Shown one piece after another: positions 8,642 to 17,634 of a DNA stretch of 64,000 bases. This stretch comes from Hyphomicrobium_A sp963817485 (lineage in GTDB: Bacteria > Pseudomonadota > Alphaproteobacteria > Rhizobiales > Hyphomicrobiaceae). The notes under the pieces are model-generated. The model had not been told where the DNA came from, made no database searches, and saw only the letters and a list, made by a program, of their open reading frames with translations. Location of the stretch: NCBI GenBank assembly GCA_963817485.1, contig CAWFOR010000020.1:430547-494546 (forward strand), given 5' to 3'. Numbering within the stretch: the stretch's first letter is position 1; every line of letters begins with the position of its first letter. The position numbers and the translations under genes were made by a program.

Positions 8642-9355
8642 TCAGCTCTTCATCTGTGCGCGGATCAGCTTGGCGATGTCGAACGCGCGCGCCTCGATCA
8701 AGCCTGGAATGTCGCAAGCGAGCGACAGGTTCTGCTGGCGATCCTGGAAGATGCGGGCGTTCCAGTTATAGGTCTCCTGCTCGGGCGTGAGCTTGTAATC
8801 GGCGGCGCCGGCGCCAGGCGAGTCCGGCGAGGGAATCGGCTGGTTCGTCTGCCCGAACGCCTTGCCTTCACGCTCGAGCTCGGCGGCACGCGCCTTCTGC
8901 CGCTTTTGGAATTCCTCGACGCGCCCGATGACGAACTTGCGGTCGGAATTGATCTTCGCCAGCACGCTCGCAAACAGTTGCGTGAGCTTCTGGTCGCGCT
9001 CGGCCTCCGGCTGCGCCTGCGCAAATTCCTTGATCGCCTTCTCGGCGTCCTCGAGGGGGACGCGGCGGCTTTCGAGGACACTCGTCAGCTCACGGATCTT
9101 GTTGTCGTTCTGCCAATCCTTCTCATCGGGCAGGGCAGGGCCGTCCCAAACCTGGGCCGACGAGATGGTTTCGACCTTGCGCTGCATGCAGGGCCAATCG
9201 GGGCTGCCGGCGACTTCGGCCGGACTTGGCAGCGGGGCAGGCGCCTCGCTCTTCGCTGCGCCGGGCTCCTGGGCGCACAGGGTAGTTGCGAGCGCCAGCG
9301 GGATCGCAATCCCCGCGCAGACGACGATCGCGGCAGTCTTCTTTGTTTTGGGCAT
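8642..9355 (-). CDS. exported coiled-coil-like protein of unknown function, last gene of the ABC cluster
   Basis: About 237 residues with signal MPKTKKTAAIVVCAGIAIPL. The middle (about residues 85-170) is Lys/Glu/Gln-rich with heptad-like spacing (EDAEKAIKEFAQAQPEAERD; VEEFQKRQKARAAELEREGK), probably helical. Two conserved-looking cysteines (DWPCMQRK and SLACDIPG) may form a disulfide. The start at 9355 is preferred because GAGG lies about 7 bases upstream; an ATG at 9370 is also possible. It follows the ABC permease by 20 bases in the same operon. It may be the exported unknown of lut-type clusters; no domain is recognised. Confidence 0.7.
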   Translation of the reverse strand: MPKTKKTAAIVVCAGIAIPLALATTLCAQEPGAAKSEAPAPLPSPAEVAGSPDWPCMQRKVETISSAQVWDGPALPDEKDWQNDNKIRELTSVLESRRVPLEDAEKAIKEFAQAQPEAERDQKLTQLFASVLAKINSDRKFVIGRVEEFQKRQKARAAELEREGKAFGQTNQPIPSPDSPGAGAADYKLTPEQETYNWNARIFQDRQQNLSLACDIPGLIEARAFDIAKLIRAQMKS

Positions 9356-9374
9356 TTTTACCTCGGGCATTTCC

Positions 9375-10277
9375 TCACACTCCTGCGCCCGGACCGCCGC
9401 GCCGAGCGATCAGGCCTTTTGACGGGTTGTAAGCGTAGACGGCCCCGCCCAGGAACACCAAGGTGCAGGCCACGCACGCAACAAGCGAGGTCCAGTCCAC
9501 CTGTCCGTAAAGAGCAAAGCGAATGAGCTCCACGGCCTGGGTGAAGGGATTGAAGCGGCAGATCTCGTAGAGGAGGACGCTCGACTCCTTGACGCGCCAA
9601 AGCGGGTAGAGCGCGGAGGAGGCGAAGAACATCGGGAAGATGACGAAGTTCATCACACCGGCGAAGTTCTCGAGCTGCTTGATGACCGAGGAGAGGAAGA
9701 GCGCCATGGAGCCGAGCATGAGTCCCGACAGGACGAGTGCGGGCAGCACCGTGAAGTAGCCGTAGATGGGTGGCTCGATCTCCCAGAAGTAGGCGACGAA
9801 GAGGTATGCGTAGACCTGCAGCAGCGACACCGCCACGCCCCCGACGAGCTTTGACAGCAGGAGGAAGGAGCGCGGGAAGGGGCTCACGAGGAGGGTGCGC
9901 ATTGCGCCGGTCTCGCGGTCGTAAACCATCGACAGCGAGGATTGCATCGCATTGAAGAGCTGGATCATGCCGATCAGCCCGGGCGTAATGAACACCTCGT
10001 AGAGGACGTAGGTCTCGTACGGCGGGATGATCGATACGCCCAGCGTCTGGCGGAAGCCGGCTGCGAAGATCAGGAGCCAGACGAGGGGCCGGACGAGGGC
10101 GGAGAAGAAACGCTCCCGCTGGTGCAGGTAGCGCAACACCTCGCGCCACACGATGCCGTTGAAGCAGGTGAGGTAGGCGCGAAAGCCGAGCTTGGGCGGG
10201 TCGAGATTCCAGCTTGCGCCTGCCGGAGACGCGGCCTGCCAGGTGCCTTGCGCCGTTGCCGGGCTCGAGATCGTCAT
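9375..10277 (-). CDS. ABC-2-type permease of the PQQ-dehydrogenase-associated ABC transporter (lutF-like)
   Basis: A 300-residue inner-membrane protein with six predicted hydrophobic segments (FFSALVRPLVWLLIFAAGF through TSLVACVACTLVFLGGAVY) and the ABC-2 exporter signature regions (YDRETGAMRTLLVSPFPRSF; RFNPFTQAVELIRFALYG). Start 10277 overlaps the ATPase stop (ATGA). This permease, ATPase, beta-propeller and binding protein set is the known PQQ-dependent alcohol dehydrogenase ABC system and resembles the lut cluster needed for lanthanide uptake in Methylorubrum. The equivalence to lutF is inferred from the arrangement. ABC-2 permeases normally export. Confidence 0.85.
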   Translation of the reverse strand: MTISSPATAQGTWQAASPAGASWNLDPPKLGFRAYLTCFNGIVWREVLRYLHQRERFFSALVRPLVWLLIFAAGFRQTLGVSIIPPYETYVLYEVFITPGLIGMIQLFNAMQSSLSMVYDRETGAMRTLLVSPFPRSFLLLSKLVGGVAVSLLQVYAYLFVAYFWEIEPPIYGYFTVLPALVLSGLMLGSMALFLSSVIKQLENFAGVMNFVIFPMFFASSALYPLWRVKESSVLLYEICRFNPFTQAVELIRFALYGQVDWTSLVACVACTLVFLGGAVYAYNPSKGLIARRGGPGAGV

Positions 10278-11050
10278 GCGGCCATCTCCGTGTGCGCGGT
10301 GCCGGTTAAGGCCCGGAAAGCGTCGCTGACGTTCTTCGTTCCGGTTTTGGCGAGCAGTTCCGGCACCGAGCCCTCGAACAGCACGCGGCCCTTGTGCAGG
10401 ATCACGACGGTATCGGTGTCGCGGACCTCGTCGAACAGGTGCGTCGCCCACAACACGCCGAGGCCCTCGCGCTCCACCAGCGAGCGCACGATGTTGATGA
10501 CGCTCTCGCGCGAGCCGATGTCGAGGCCGACGGTCGGCTCGTCGAGCAGCAGCAGCCCGGGGCGCTGCAAAAGCGAGCGTGCGATCTCGACGCGCCGTGC
10601 CTGCCCGCCAGAGAGATTGCGCACCTTCTCCTTGGCGCGGTCGGCGAGGCCGACGATCTCGAGCGCCCGCTTGGTGCGCTCGCGCGCCTCGCGCCCACGA
10701 ATTCCGTGCAGCGCGCAGTGATAGAGCAGGTTCTGCTTGAGGCTGAGATCGAGATCGAGCGTGCGGCTTTGGAACACCACGCCGAGCCGTTGCAGCGCCG
10801 CGGAGGCGCGCCGGCGGACGTCATAGCCGAAGATGCGGATATCGCCCGTGACGTTGTCGTAGAGGCGGGTGACGAGCGCAAACAGCGTCGATTTGCCGGC
10901 ACCATTGAGGCCGAGCAGCACCACGAAGGCGCCGCGCGGCACCACGAGCGACACGTCGTCGAGAGCCAGCGTGTCGCCGAACTTGTGGCTCACGTTGCGA
11001 ACGAGAAGAGCGGGCGCCGACTCCGCTGGGACTTGAGCTTCAGATGCCAT
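10274..11050 (-). CDS. ABC transporter ATPase, PQQ-dependent alcohol dehydrogenase system (lutE-like)
   Basis: A 258-residue cytosolic ATPase. Walker A GLNGAGKST, signature LSGGQARRVEIARSLL, Walker B LLLLDEPTVGLD, and the H-loop WATHLF are intact, so it should hydrolyse ATP. The start at 11050 (MASEAQVPAES) is chosen; 13 codons upstream another ATG (11089) exists without a better site. It is translationally coupled to the permease. The neighbours point to a transporter serving lanthanide or PQQ-enzyme function rather than a nutrient importer. Confidence 0.9.
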   Translation of the reverse strand: MASEAQVPAESAPALLVRNVSHKFGDTLALDDVSLVVPRGAFVVLLGLNGAGKSTLFALVTRLYDNVTGDIRIFGYDVRRRASAALQRLGVVFQSRTLDLDLSLKQNLLYHCALHGIRGREARERTKRALEIVGLADRAKEKVRNLSGGQARRVEIARSLLQRPGLLLLDEPTVGLDIGSRESVINIVRSLVEREGLGVLWATHLFDEVRDTDTVVILHKGRVLFEGSVPELLAKTGTKNVSDAFRALTGTAHTEMAA

Positions 11051-11216
11051 ATTGATTGCGACGGTTGCTCGATCCAAGTTTCTCGTCAAGCCGCTGGAAA
11101 ATCTAGCGTTTTCTTTTCGGCTCGAACCGCGCGAGAATCTAGAATCTCGTCGTCATTTCCTCCACCTATCAGGCTTCCCACCAGTGCGTTTTAGCGCGTG
11201 CAGGCTGCAAGCAAAA

Positions 11217-12200
11217 TCAGAACGGCGCCACCACGACGCCCCAGGGGTAGCGGCCGACGCGGATGGACTTGGTCACCTTGAGCGCGGCGACGTCGATCAC
11301 CGAGACGTCGTTGGAGGCGCCGTTGGTCGTCAGTAGATACTTGAAGTCGGGCGTGAATCCGAGCTGCCACACGCGCTGGCCGACGAGCAGATATTTGAGC
11401 ACCTTCAGCGTCGCCGTATCGACCACGGCTACTCGGTTTGCTGGGCCGAGCGCGACGAAGGCGAGCTTGTCGTCCGGCGTGATGCGTACGCCCACGGCCT
11501 GGATCGCCTCCTTGGTGACGCCCGGGATATCGAAGGTGACCTTGCCGAGAACCTTGCGGTCCGCCGGGTTGATGACCGTCACCGTGCCGCCGACCTCGGA
11601 GCTGACCCAGAGCTGGGTGCCCGCTTTGTTGAACATGGCGACACGCGGACGCGTGTCGACGAGCACGTTGTCGAAGGTCTTGTGCGTCGTCGTGTCGATG
11701 AAATGGGCCATGTTCGTCGTTTCCGACGTGTTGACCAGCACCTTGCCGTCGGGGCTCATGCCCATGCCTTCCGGCTCCACGCCGACGGGGATGTCCGTGA
11801 TGACCTTTCCGGAGTTGATGTCGATCACGGTAACGAGGTTGTCGTCCTCGTTGGCAACGTAAAGCGGATTGCCCGATGGATGCAGTATCAGCAGTTCCGG
11901 ATCGGGCCCGGAGGGCAGCGTCTTCACAAGCTCGTAGGTCTTGGTGTCGTAGACCTGAATGAGGTTTTCGTCGCTCGTGCAGACGATCAGCCACTTGGCA
12001 TCGTTCGATAGGATCACGCCGCGCGGCCGCTGCCCGACCTTGAAGGTCTTGATGACCTCCCACTTGTCGGTGTCGATGACCGAGACGGAGTTGTCCTTCT
12101 CGTTCGTCACGAAGGCCGTGTAGGCGTACGCCGCCGGTGCGGGGCCGACGAGGACTGCCGCCGCGCCGAGGAGCGCAGCGAAACCGAACTTAAGACGCAT
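11217..12200 (-). CDS. PQQ-dependent catabolism-associated beta-propeller protein
   Basis: 327-residue exported seven-bladed YVTN propeller. Signal MRLKFGFAALLGAAAVLVGP with cleavage near AYA|YT; blades recur as NSVSVIDTDKWEVIKTFKVG, NLVTVIDINSGKVITDIPVG, NDVSVIDVAALKVTKSIRVG. The start at 12200 gives this signal; an ATG at 12275 would add an unlikely leader. It belongs to the ABC-2 transporter cluster (binding protein upstream, ATPase 166 bases downstream). Its partner and ligand are unknown; a scaffold or metal/cofactor chaperone role in the periplasm is inference. Confidence 0.88.
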   Translation of the reverse strand: MRLKFGFAALLGAAAVLVGPAPAAYAYTAFVTNEKDNSVSVIDTDKWEVIKTFKVGQRPRGVILSNDAKWLIVCTSDENLIQVYDTKTYELVKTLPSGPDPELLILHPSGNPLYVANEDDNLVTVIDINSGKVITDIPVGVEPEGMGMSPDGKVLVNTSETTNMAHFIDTTTHKTFDNVLVDTRPRVAMFNKAGTQLWVSSEVGGTVTVINPADRKVLGKVTFDIPGVTKEAIQAVGVRITPDDKLAFVALGPANRVAVVDTATLKVLKYLLVGQRVWQLGFTPDFKYLLTTNGASNDVSVIDVAALKVTKSIRVGRYPWGVVVAPF

Positions 12201-12253
12201 CAGGCAACATCCTCCTGCGATTGACCGGTCACCCGTGGTGCCGCGCGTGCCGG

Positions 12254-13615
12254 TCATTGTGTATAGGCTTTGCATTTGGTCTCGGGCTTATCGACGCCGA
12301 GCGTGTCGAGCTCGCTCGTTTGATGCAGGAAGCCCGGCTGCGGCGAGACTGTGACGAGCAGCTTCGGCGTCGTGACCGGTATCGGCTGGCGGACCTGTCC
12401 GTTCCAGTTGCGCACGGAAAGTCCGACGCCCTTGAAGCCGGCGACCTCGAACTGAGGAGAATGCATGTACGTCGAGAGCTCTTTGAAGCCGTTCGACTTG
12501 GTGCGCGAGGCGGCCTCGCCGACCATGCGCGCCGCGAGCCACGCGTTGTAGTCTTCAGGCCGCAGGTAACGATCAGCCAACCGCTTGAATCTATTCTGGA
12601 ATTGCGTCCCGCCCCAAAGCTCGATGGCGGGATGCCAGCTCGCCGCAACGAGGCCCGAGGTGCCGGCAACGGGACGCGCGTCCCAGGTGCGATAAGGGAA
12701 GTAGTCGCCGAACACGTTGGCTTCGTCGGCGACGATCAGCACATCGTACTCGGGTGCGCTTTGGGTGAAGGTTGGGATCTGCTGCTGGATCTGCTCGTAG
12801 CCGCCGTCGGAGCGCCGGCTGGTGCCGGTCTCATAGGTGAAAGGGCGCTCCTCCACGATCTTGCCGCCGAAGCGCTTGGCCGCACGCCGGATCGCATCCG
12901 CGTAGAGCTTATCCTCATCACGCGGGCCTAGTACGAGCAGCCAGCGGTTCCACTTCTTCCAGATGAGGTACTGCGCAAGCGCATCTGCCAGCATGTCGCG
13001 GCTGGGAGCGGAGTGGAGGACGTTGGGGCGGCAGTCCTCCTCGCGCAACCGCTCGTCCGGCGCGCCGTAGTTGATGATGATGGCGTCCTTGCCCTTGACG
13101 GCGTCGGCGAGCTTCAGAAGCGTTGCCGGCGCCATGTCGGCGAGGATGAAATGCGCGCCTGCATCGACCTTTTTGACGACCTCCTCGACGAGCTTGGCGG
13201 GATCGTGATCCTCAATCTCGTCGAGGGTGAACTGCTGGTTCATGAAGCGGCCGGTGGTGTTGTTGTCGGCGACCGCGAGCTTGGCACCGGCGACACCGAG
13301 ATCGGCGGGCGGGAGGTCGAGAAGCGAGATCGGCAGCGGCTCGTCCTGCAGCTCGCGTGCGATCAGCATGGGTATGACAACGGCGTCCTTATTGGCGGGC
13401 GCCGCGGACGTATCCTTAGGCGTGGCTGTTGGGACGGCGTCCTTCGCCCCCGGTGCCGCCGGCGCACCCGCTTCCACCGGGGCGGGGCTCGCAGGCGGCG
13501 CGTCCTCGGCCCACGCCGGCAGCACTGGTGCCATCGCAAACCCGAGCGCCAACCCACAGAGCGAGATCAGGAATCTTCCGCCTTCAAGCCGCATTGCCGC
13601 CTTGGTCCCTGCCAT
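12254..13615 (-). CDS. periplasmic binding protein of the PQQ-associated ABC system (lutA-like)
   Basis: 453-residue exported protein with a type-1 periplasmic binding fold (Leu/Ile/Val-receptor style), of the branch found with PQQ alcohol dehydrogenases. Signal LISLCGLALGFAMAPVLPAW, then a Pro/Ala-rich linker, then two lobes (ISLLDLPPADLGVAGAKLAV; KKWNRWLLVLGPRDEDKLYA). GGGAGGAG eight bases before the ATG at 13615 fixes the start. It heads the leftward cluster propeller-ATPase-permease-unknown. In Methylorubrum a homologous arrangement (lutA) is required for lanthanide transport to the cytoplasm; function here is inferred by analogy. Confidence 0.87.
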   Translation of the reverse strand: MAGTKAAMRLEGGRFLISLCGLALGFAMAPVLPAWAEDAPPASPAPVEAGAPAAPGAKDAVPTATPKDTSAAPANKDAVVIPMLIARELQDEPLPISLLDLPPADLGVAGAKLAVADNNTTGRFMNQQFTLDEIEDHDPAKLVEEVVKKVDAGAHFILADMAPATLLKLADAVKGKDAIIINYGAPDERLREEDCRPNVLHSAPSRDMLADALAQYLIWKKWNRWLLVLGPRDEDKLYADAIRRAAKRFGGKIVEERPFTYETGTSRRSDGGYEQIQQQIPTFTQSAPEYDVLIVADEANVFGDYFPYRTWDARPVAGTSGLVAASWHPAIELWGGTQFQNRFKRLADRYLRPEDYNAWLAARMVGEAASRTKSNGFKELSTYMHSPQFEVAGFKGVGLSVRNWNGQVRQPIPVTTPKLLVTVSPQPGFLHQTSELDTLGVDKPETKCKAYTQ

Positions 13616-13872
13616 CAGGTTCAACTCCTCCCGCCGAGAGCGCCGACTTACGTTTCCCTCGGGTGGCATGTTATTATGTTGCACTAAAAGGTGCCCGACG
13701 GCGGCTTTGTCAAGGTTGCCTGCCGCTACTCTCGGACTTGTGACCTCTCCCGGCGCGAGGGGCCGCCACAAGCCCCTTGCAAAACCAACACTGATCGGCA
13801 CACGTAACCTAATAACACAACGGAACCGCAAGTCTCCATCAAGAGAGGCGCGTGCGCTGCAGAGGAAACGAG

Positions 13873-14391
13873 TTGACCGTTAATCGTATCTTGGCCGCCC
13901 TGGCGCTCATGCTGCCGACGGCCGCTCTCGCAGGCCCCAAGGCCATCGTCTTCCCCTTCGATCTCATCGACGAGAGCCAGCAGCAATACGAGATCGGCGT
14001 CATGCCGAAGGGGATCTCCGCGGAGGAGAAGCGCCGGCTCGCGCTCATCACCGATGAGCTGACGAAGGAGCTGAAGGGCGGGGGGCGCTACGAGGTCATC
14101 GATCCCGCGCCGATCGCCAAGGACATCGACGACAAGGCGCCCATGTACAAATGCAATGGCTGCGAGGACGGCCTCGCCAAGAAGGCCGGTGCCGAAGTCG
14201 CCTTCATCGGCACCGTGCGCAAGGCCTCCGACGTTCTCTTCACAGTCAGCGTCTATATCCGCGACGTCGGCCAGGAGAAAGTGACGCGTCAGGCCTCGAG
14301 CGAGATCTATGGCAATACGGACGCGATGTGGTTGCGCGCCGTGAACTACATCGTGCACAAGCGGCTGTTCCCGGAAGGAGCCTCGCAATGA
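13873..14391 (+). CDS. exported DUF3280-like protein
   Basis: About 172 residues starting at TTG 13873, which follows AGAGGAAA (13861-13868) and gives signal MTVNRILAALALMLPTAALA. A GTG at 13852 is the alternative. The body (KAIVFPFDLIDESQQQYE, GRYEVIDPAP, KCNGCEDGLAKKAGAEVAFI) resembles small secreted alphaproteobacterial DUF3280-type proteins. The CNGC pair may be redox-active or bind a cofactor. Its end overlaps the start of the binding protein gene (ATGA), tying it to that ABC transporter, perhaps as an auxiliary lipid- or solute-handling factor. The domain name is my recollection and should be checked. Confidence 0.72.
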   Translation: MTVNRILAALALMLPTAALAGPKAIVFPFDLIDESQQQYEIGVMPKGISAEEKRRLALITDELTKELKGGGRYEVIDPAPIAKDIDDKAPMYKCNGCEDGLAKKAGAEVAFIGTVRKASDVLFTVSVYIRDVGQEKVTRQASSEIYGNTDAMWLRAVNYIVHKRLFPEGASQ

Positions 14392-15380
14392 TCGATCGCC
14401 GCAGCGTTCTCCTCGCCAGCGGAGCCGCCCTCGCGGGGCTGAGCTTGCCTCGGTCTCTGCGCGCGGCCGATACGGCCGGCACGCTCCGCGTTGCGTCGTT
14501 GAAGTTCGGCTCGCTGAGCTGGGTTCTGGAAACGATCAAGGCGGAGGGTCTCGCGGAGGCGGCCGGGCTCAAACTCGTCATCATCGATGTCGCCACGAAC
14601 CAAGCCGGGCCCGTCGCGCTGCTGTCGGGGGACGCTGACGTCATCGTCAGCGACTGGACCTGGGCGCTGCGGCAGCGTGGGCTGGGCGAGCATTTGAAGT
14701 TCGCACCCTATTCGTCGGCGCTGGGTGCGGTGATGGTGGCGAAGGATTCTCCCATCGCGCAGCTCGCCGATCTGCAGGGCAAGAAGCTCGGCGTCGCCGG
14801 CGGCGCCATCGACAAGAGCTGGCTTTTGCTGCGCGCCTACTCGAAGAAGACCTTGGGCAAGGACGTCGCCCAGACGGCCGAGCCCGTGTTTGGCGCCGCA
14901 CCACTGCTGACAGAGGAAATGCGCAGCGGCCGCCTCGACGCCGTGCTCAACTTCTGGACCTATGCTGCGCGTCTTTCAGGTGCCGGCTACCGCAAGCTCA
15001 TCGGTATGGACGAGGTTTTGAAGGCGCTCGACATCAACCCGGTGCCCTCGCTTGTCGGCTTCATCTGGCGCGAGGAGACGGAGGCCAAGAACGGCCCGGC
15101 GATCGCCGCCTTCCTCGACGTGGTCGCCAAGGCCAACGCCATCCTTGCCAAGTCCGATCCCGCCTGGGACCGTATCCGCAACCTCGTCAAGCCCGAGAAC
15201 GACGCCGAGTTCGCCGCTATCAAGACCTACTACCGCGAGGGTATCCCACCGCCGTGGTCGGCCGCCGACACGCGCGCGGCCGAGAAGCTCACGCAAGTGC
15301 TGACTAGCGCGGGTGCCGCAGAGCTGATGGGCGGGGACACGCGTTTCGATCCGAAGCTCTTCCATGCTGCAGGCAGTTAA
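14388..15380 (+). CDS. NitT/TauT-type ABC transporter substrate-binding protein
   Basis: 330-residue exported binding protein with a Tat-like or Sec signal (MIDRRSVLLASGAALAGLSL; the twin Arg in DRRSVL fits Tat weakly). Motifs GTLRVASLKFGSLSWVLETI, GDADVIVSDWTWALRQRGLG and QLADLQGKKLGVAGGAIDKS match the NMT1/TauA fold. It is coupled to the DUF3280-like gene upstream and overlaps the permease by 17 bases. The solute cannot be named. Its position between the xox and methylofuran blocks suggests a methylotrophy-related compound. Confidence 0.85.
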   Translation: MIDRRSVLLASGAALAGLSLPRSLRAADTAGTLRVASLKFGSLSWVLETIKAEGLAEAAGLKLVIIDVATNQAGPVALLSGDADVIVSDWTWALRQRGLGEHLKFAPYSSALGAVMVAKDSPIAQLADLQGKKLGVAGGAIDKSWLLLRAYSKKTLGKDVAQTAEPVFGAAPLLTEEMRSGRLDAVLNFWTYAARLSGAGYRKLIGMDEVLKALDINPVPSLVGFIWREETEAKNGPAIAAFLDVVAKANAILAKSDPAWDRIRNLVKPENDAEFAAIKTYYREGIPPPWSAADTRAAEKLTQVLTSAGAAELMGGDTRFDPKLFHAAGS

Positions 15381-16143
15381 GGCTCCCGCCCACGGCATCA
15401 GGCTGGGGCGCGTTGGGTGGTCGCTCGCCTCGCTGGCGGCTCTCATCGCGCTGTGGGAAATCATCGCGCTGATCGCCGCGAGCCGCTATCTGCCGGGCCC
15501 GCTGGCGGTCGTCGAGGTCATGGCGCGCGAGGCTAAGGCCGGCGAGCTGTGGGGCAACATCGGCGCTACGCTTTCGCGCGTCGCCTTCAGCTTCGTCGTC
15601 GCTATGTGCATCGGCTCCGCCATCGGGATCGCCCTGGGGCGCAATCCGCGCGCCGACCGCTTTTTCGATACCTGGTTGATTTTCTTTCTGAATTTGCCGG
15701 CCCTTGTCATCATCGTGCTTTGCTACATCTGGTTCGGTCTGACCGAGGTCGCGGCCATCACTGCGGTCGCCGTCAACAAGATCCCCAACGTCGCCGTGAC
15801 CATGCGCGAGGGAACGCGCAACCTCTCCAAGGACCTGGAGGAGATGGCGGCGATCTACCGTTTCGGGTGGTGGAAGACGCTGCGCCACGTCACGCTGCCC
15901 CAGCTCGCGCCCTACTTTGCCGCGGCCTCGCGCTCAGGCCTGGCGCTCGTCTGGAAGATCGTGCTGGTCGTCGAAGCCTTCGGGCGCTCGGACGGCGTCG
16001 GGCATCAGCTCAACATCGCCTTCCAGCTCTTCGACGTGCCCATGATCCTCGCCTATGCGCTCGCCTTCATCATCGTCGTGCAGATCATCGAAATCGCGAT
16101 CCTGCAGCCGCTCATCGCAAGGGCGAACAAATGGCGCCGGTGA
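15364..16143 (+). CDS. NitT/TauT-type ABC transporter permease
   Basis: 259-residue inner-membrane permease with about six transmembrane segments (VGWSLASLAALIALWEIIAL; FNLPALVIIVLCYIWFGL-like; ILAYALAFIIVVQIIEIAIL) and the EAA-loop region RNLSKDLEEMAAIYRFGWWK ahead of LPQLAPYFAAASR, where the ATPase docks. The start overlaps the binding protein by 17 bases and the end overlaps the ATPase by 13, so the three form one operon. Confidence 0.88.
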   Translation: MLQAVKAPAHGIRLGRVGWSLASLAALIALWEIIALIAASRYLPGPLAVVEVMAREAKAGELWGNIGATLSRVAFSFVVAMCIGSAIGIALGRNPRADRFFDTWLIFFLNLPALVIIVLCYIWFGLTEVAAITAVAVNKIPNVAVTMREGTRNLSKDLEEMAAIYRFGWWKTLRHVTLPQLAPYFAAASRSGLALVWKIVLVVEAFGRSDGVGHQLNIAFQLFDVPMILAYALAFIIVVQIIEIAILQPLIARANKWRR

Positions 16144-16862
16144 ACCGTCCGCTGTCGGTCTCGATCGAGAGAAAGGTGTTTCCCGCGGTCGGCATGCGCG
16201 GCGAGATCGCCGTCCTGAAGGACATCAATTTCACGGTGCAGCCCGGATCCTTCGTCGTCATCACTGGTCCCTCGGGCTCGGGCAAGTCGACGATGCTCAA
16301 CATCATCGCCGGGCTCGACAAGGACTACGATGGCAAGATCGATCTCGGCGGCAGTGGCGACAACGGGCTCACCTACGTGTTCCAGTCGCCGCGGCTCTTG
16401 CCCTGGCGCACGGTGTACGAAAATATCGCGCTGGCCCTCCCACCGGGAGACGCGCGCCTCGCTCGCATCCCGGAGCTCTTGCAGCGCGTCGGCCTCACCG
16501 AGGCGGCCTCCGCCTATCCCGAGATGATCTCGCTCGGCATGCAGCGCCGCGCGGCACTGGCGCGAGCCTTCGTGGTGGAGCCGGAAGTCCTGCTTATGGA
16601 CGAGCCGTTCGTGTCGCTCGACGACCCGACCGCTTATAGCCTGCGCGAGCTCCTGGTCGAGCTGTGGTCGCGGCGGCCCACAACCGTGCTGTTCGTGACG
16701 CACGACCGCGCCGAGGCCGTCATGCTGGCGACCCGCATCTTGCGCCTCTCCACCGGGCCTGCGACTATTGTGGGAGACATCCCCGTTTCCCTGTCCGTCG
16801 CCGACCGCCTGGACCGCGAGAAGGTGCGGACCGAGCAGCGGCGGATCTTCGGCGAAGCGTAA
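16131..16862 (+). CDS. NitT/TauT-type ABC transporter ATPase with altered signature motif
   Basis: 243-residue ATPase. Walker A GPSGSGKST, Q-loop region FQSPRLLPWRTVYENI, Walker B VLLMDEPFVSLDD and H-loop VTHDRAEA are intact. The signature normally reading LSGGM/Q is ISLGMQRRAALARA, keeping only the second glycine. Related small transporter branches carry LSLGM, so it may be a lineage trait rather than a lesion. It completes the three-gene importer and is followed within 26 bases by mfnB, so it may be co-transcribed with the cofactor genes. Confidence 0.88.
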   Translation: MAPVNRPLSVSIERKVFPAVGMRGEIAVLKDINFTVQPGSFVVITGPSGSGKSTMLNIIAGLDKDYDGKIDLGGSGDNGLTYVFQSPRLLPWRTVYENIALALPPGDARLARIPELLQRVGLTEAASAYPEMISLGMQRRAALARAFVVEPEVLLMDEPFVSLDDPTAYSLRELLVELWSRRPTTVLFVTHDRAEAVMLATRILRLSTGPATIVGDIPVSLSVADRLDREKVRTEQRRIFGEA

Positions 16863-16887
16863 AGAAGCGGCGAAGACGCAGACATAA

Positions 16888-17634
16888 ATGGAATTACAAA
16901 AGCCCCGCCGCCCGGTGAGCCTGCTCGCCAGCGTGACCGACGAAAGCGAGGCGCTAACCTGCGTTTCGCTCGGCGCCGATATCATCGACGCCAAGAATCC
17001 GGCTGCGGGCGCGCTCGGCGCGCTCCCCGCGGAACGCGTACGGGGCATCCGCGCCGCGGTGCCCGCGCACGTGGCCGTGAGCGCGACCATCGGCGACCCG
17101 TCCGATGACCCGGAACGCGCGGTCCAGTCGGCGCGGCTCATGGCGGCGACTGGAGTTGATTTCGTCAAGATCGGGTTCTGGCCCGATGCGACGGCTGCCG
17201 GCACGATCCGGGCACTGGGGCGCCTATCGCTCAAGGGCGCGCGGCTCGTCGCCGTGCTGCTCGCCGATCGCGGCATCGATCTCAAGCTCGTCGGGCCGCT
17301 GGCGGACGCGGGCTTCGCTGGGGTGATGCTCGACACATACGATAAGTGCACCGGCGCGCTGCCAGACATCGTATCCGCGCCCGGCCTGCGGGAGTTCGTC
17401 GGCGCGGTCCGCGTGAACGGCATGCTCGCCGGGCTCGCCGGCTCGTTGCGCGTTGAGCACGTGCCGCTCCTGCTGACGCTCGGCCCCGATGTCCTCGGCT
17501 TCCGCGGCGGGCTCTGCTTCCGGGCCGCGCGCACCGCCACCATCGACCCGGCCGCCGTACGCGCCGTGCGCCGGGCTTGCGGGCCCGCACCTCGCGGTGC
17601 TATTGCGCCCCGGCAGACGGAGCGCGCGCTATGA
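16888..17634 (+). CDS. mfnB: (5-formylfuran-3-yl)methyl phosphate synthase MfnB-type
   Basis: Builds the furan ring of methanofuran/methylofuran from two glyceraldehyde-3-phosphates. The 248-residue TIM-barrel protein carries the DUF556 features: GADIIDAKNPAAGALGALP with the active-site Lys in DAKNP, VDFVKIGFWP, and GVMLDTYDKCTGAL. The family is normally archaeal but occurs in methylotrophs using the H4MPT pathway. Its end overlaps the FolB-like gene (ATGA). Methylofuran is the cofactor of the Fhc formyltransferase/hydrolase complex, whose genes are outside this window. Confidence 0.9.
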   Translation: MELQKPRRPVSLLASVTDESEALTCVSLGADIIDAKNPAAGALGALPAERVRGIRAAVPAHVAVSATIGDPSDDPERAVQSARLMAATGVDFVKIGFWPDATAAGTIRALGRLSLKGARLVAVLLADRGIDLKLVGPLADAGFAGVMLDTYDKCTGALPDIVSAPGLREFVGAVRVNGMLAGLAGSLRVEHVPLLLTLGPDVLGFRGGLCFRAARTATIDPAAVRAVRRACGPAPRGAIAPRQTERAL

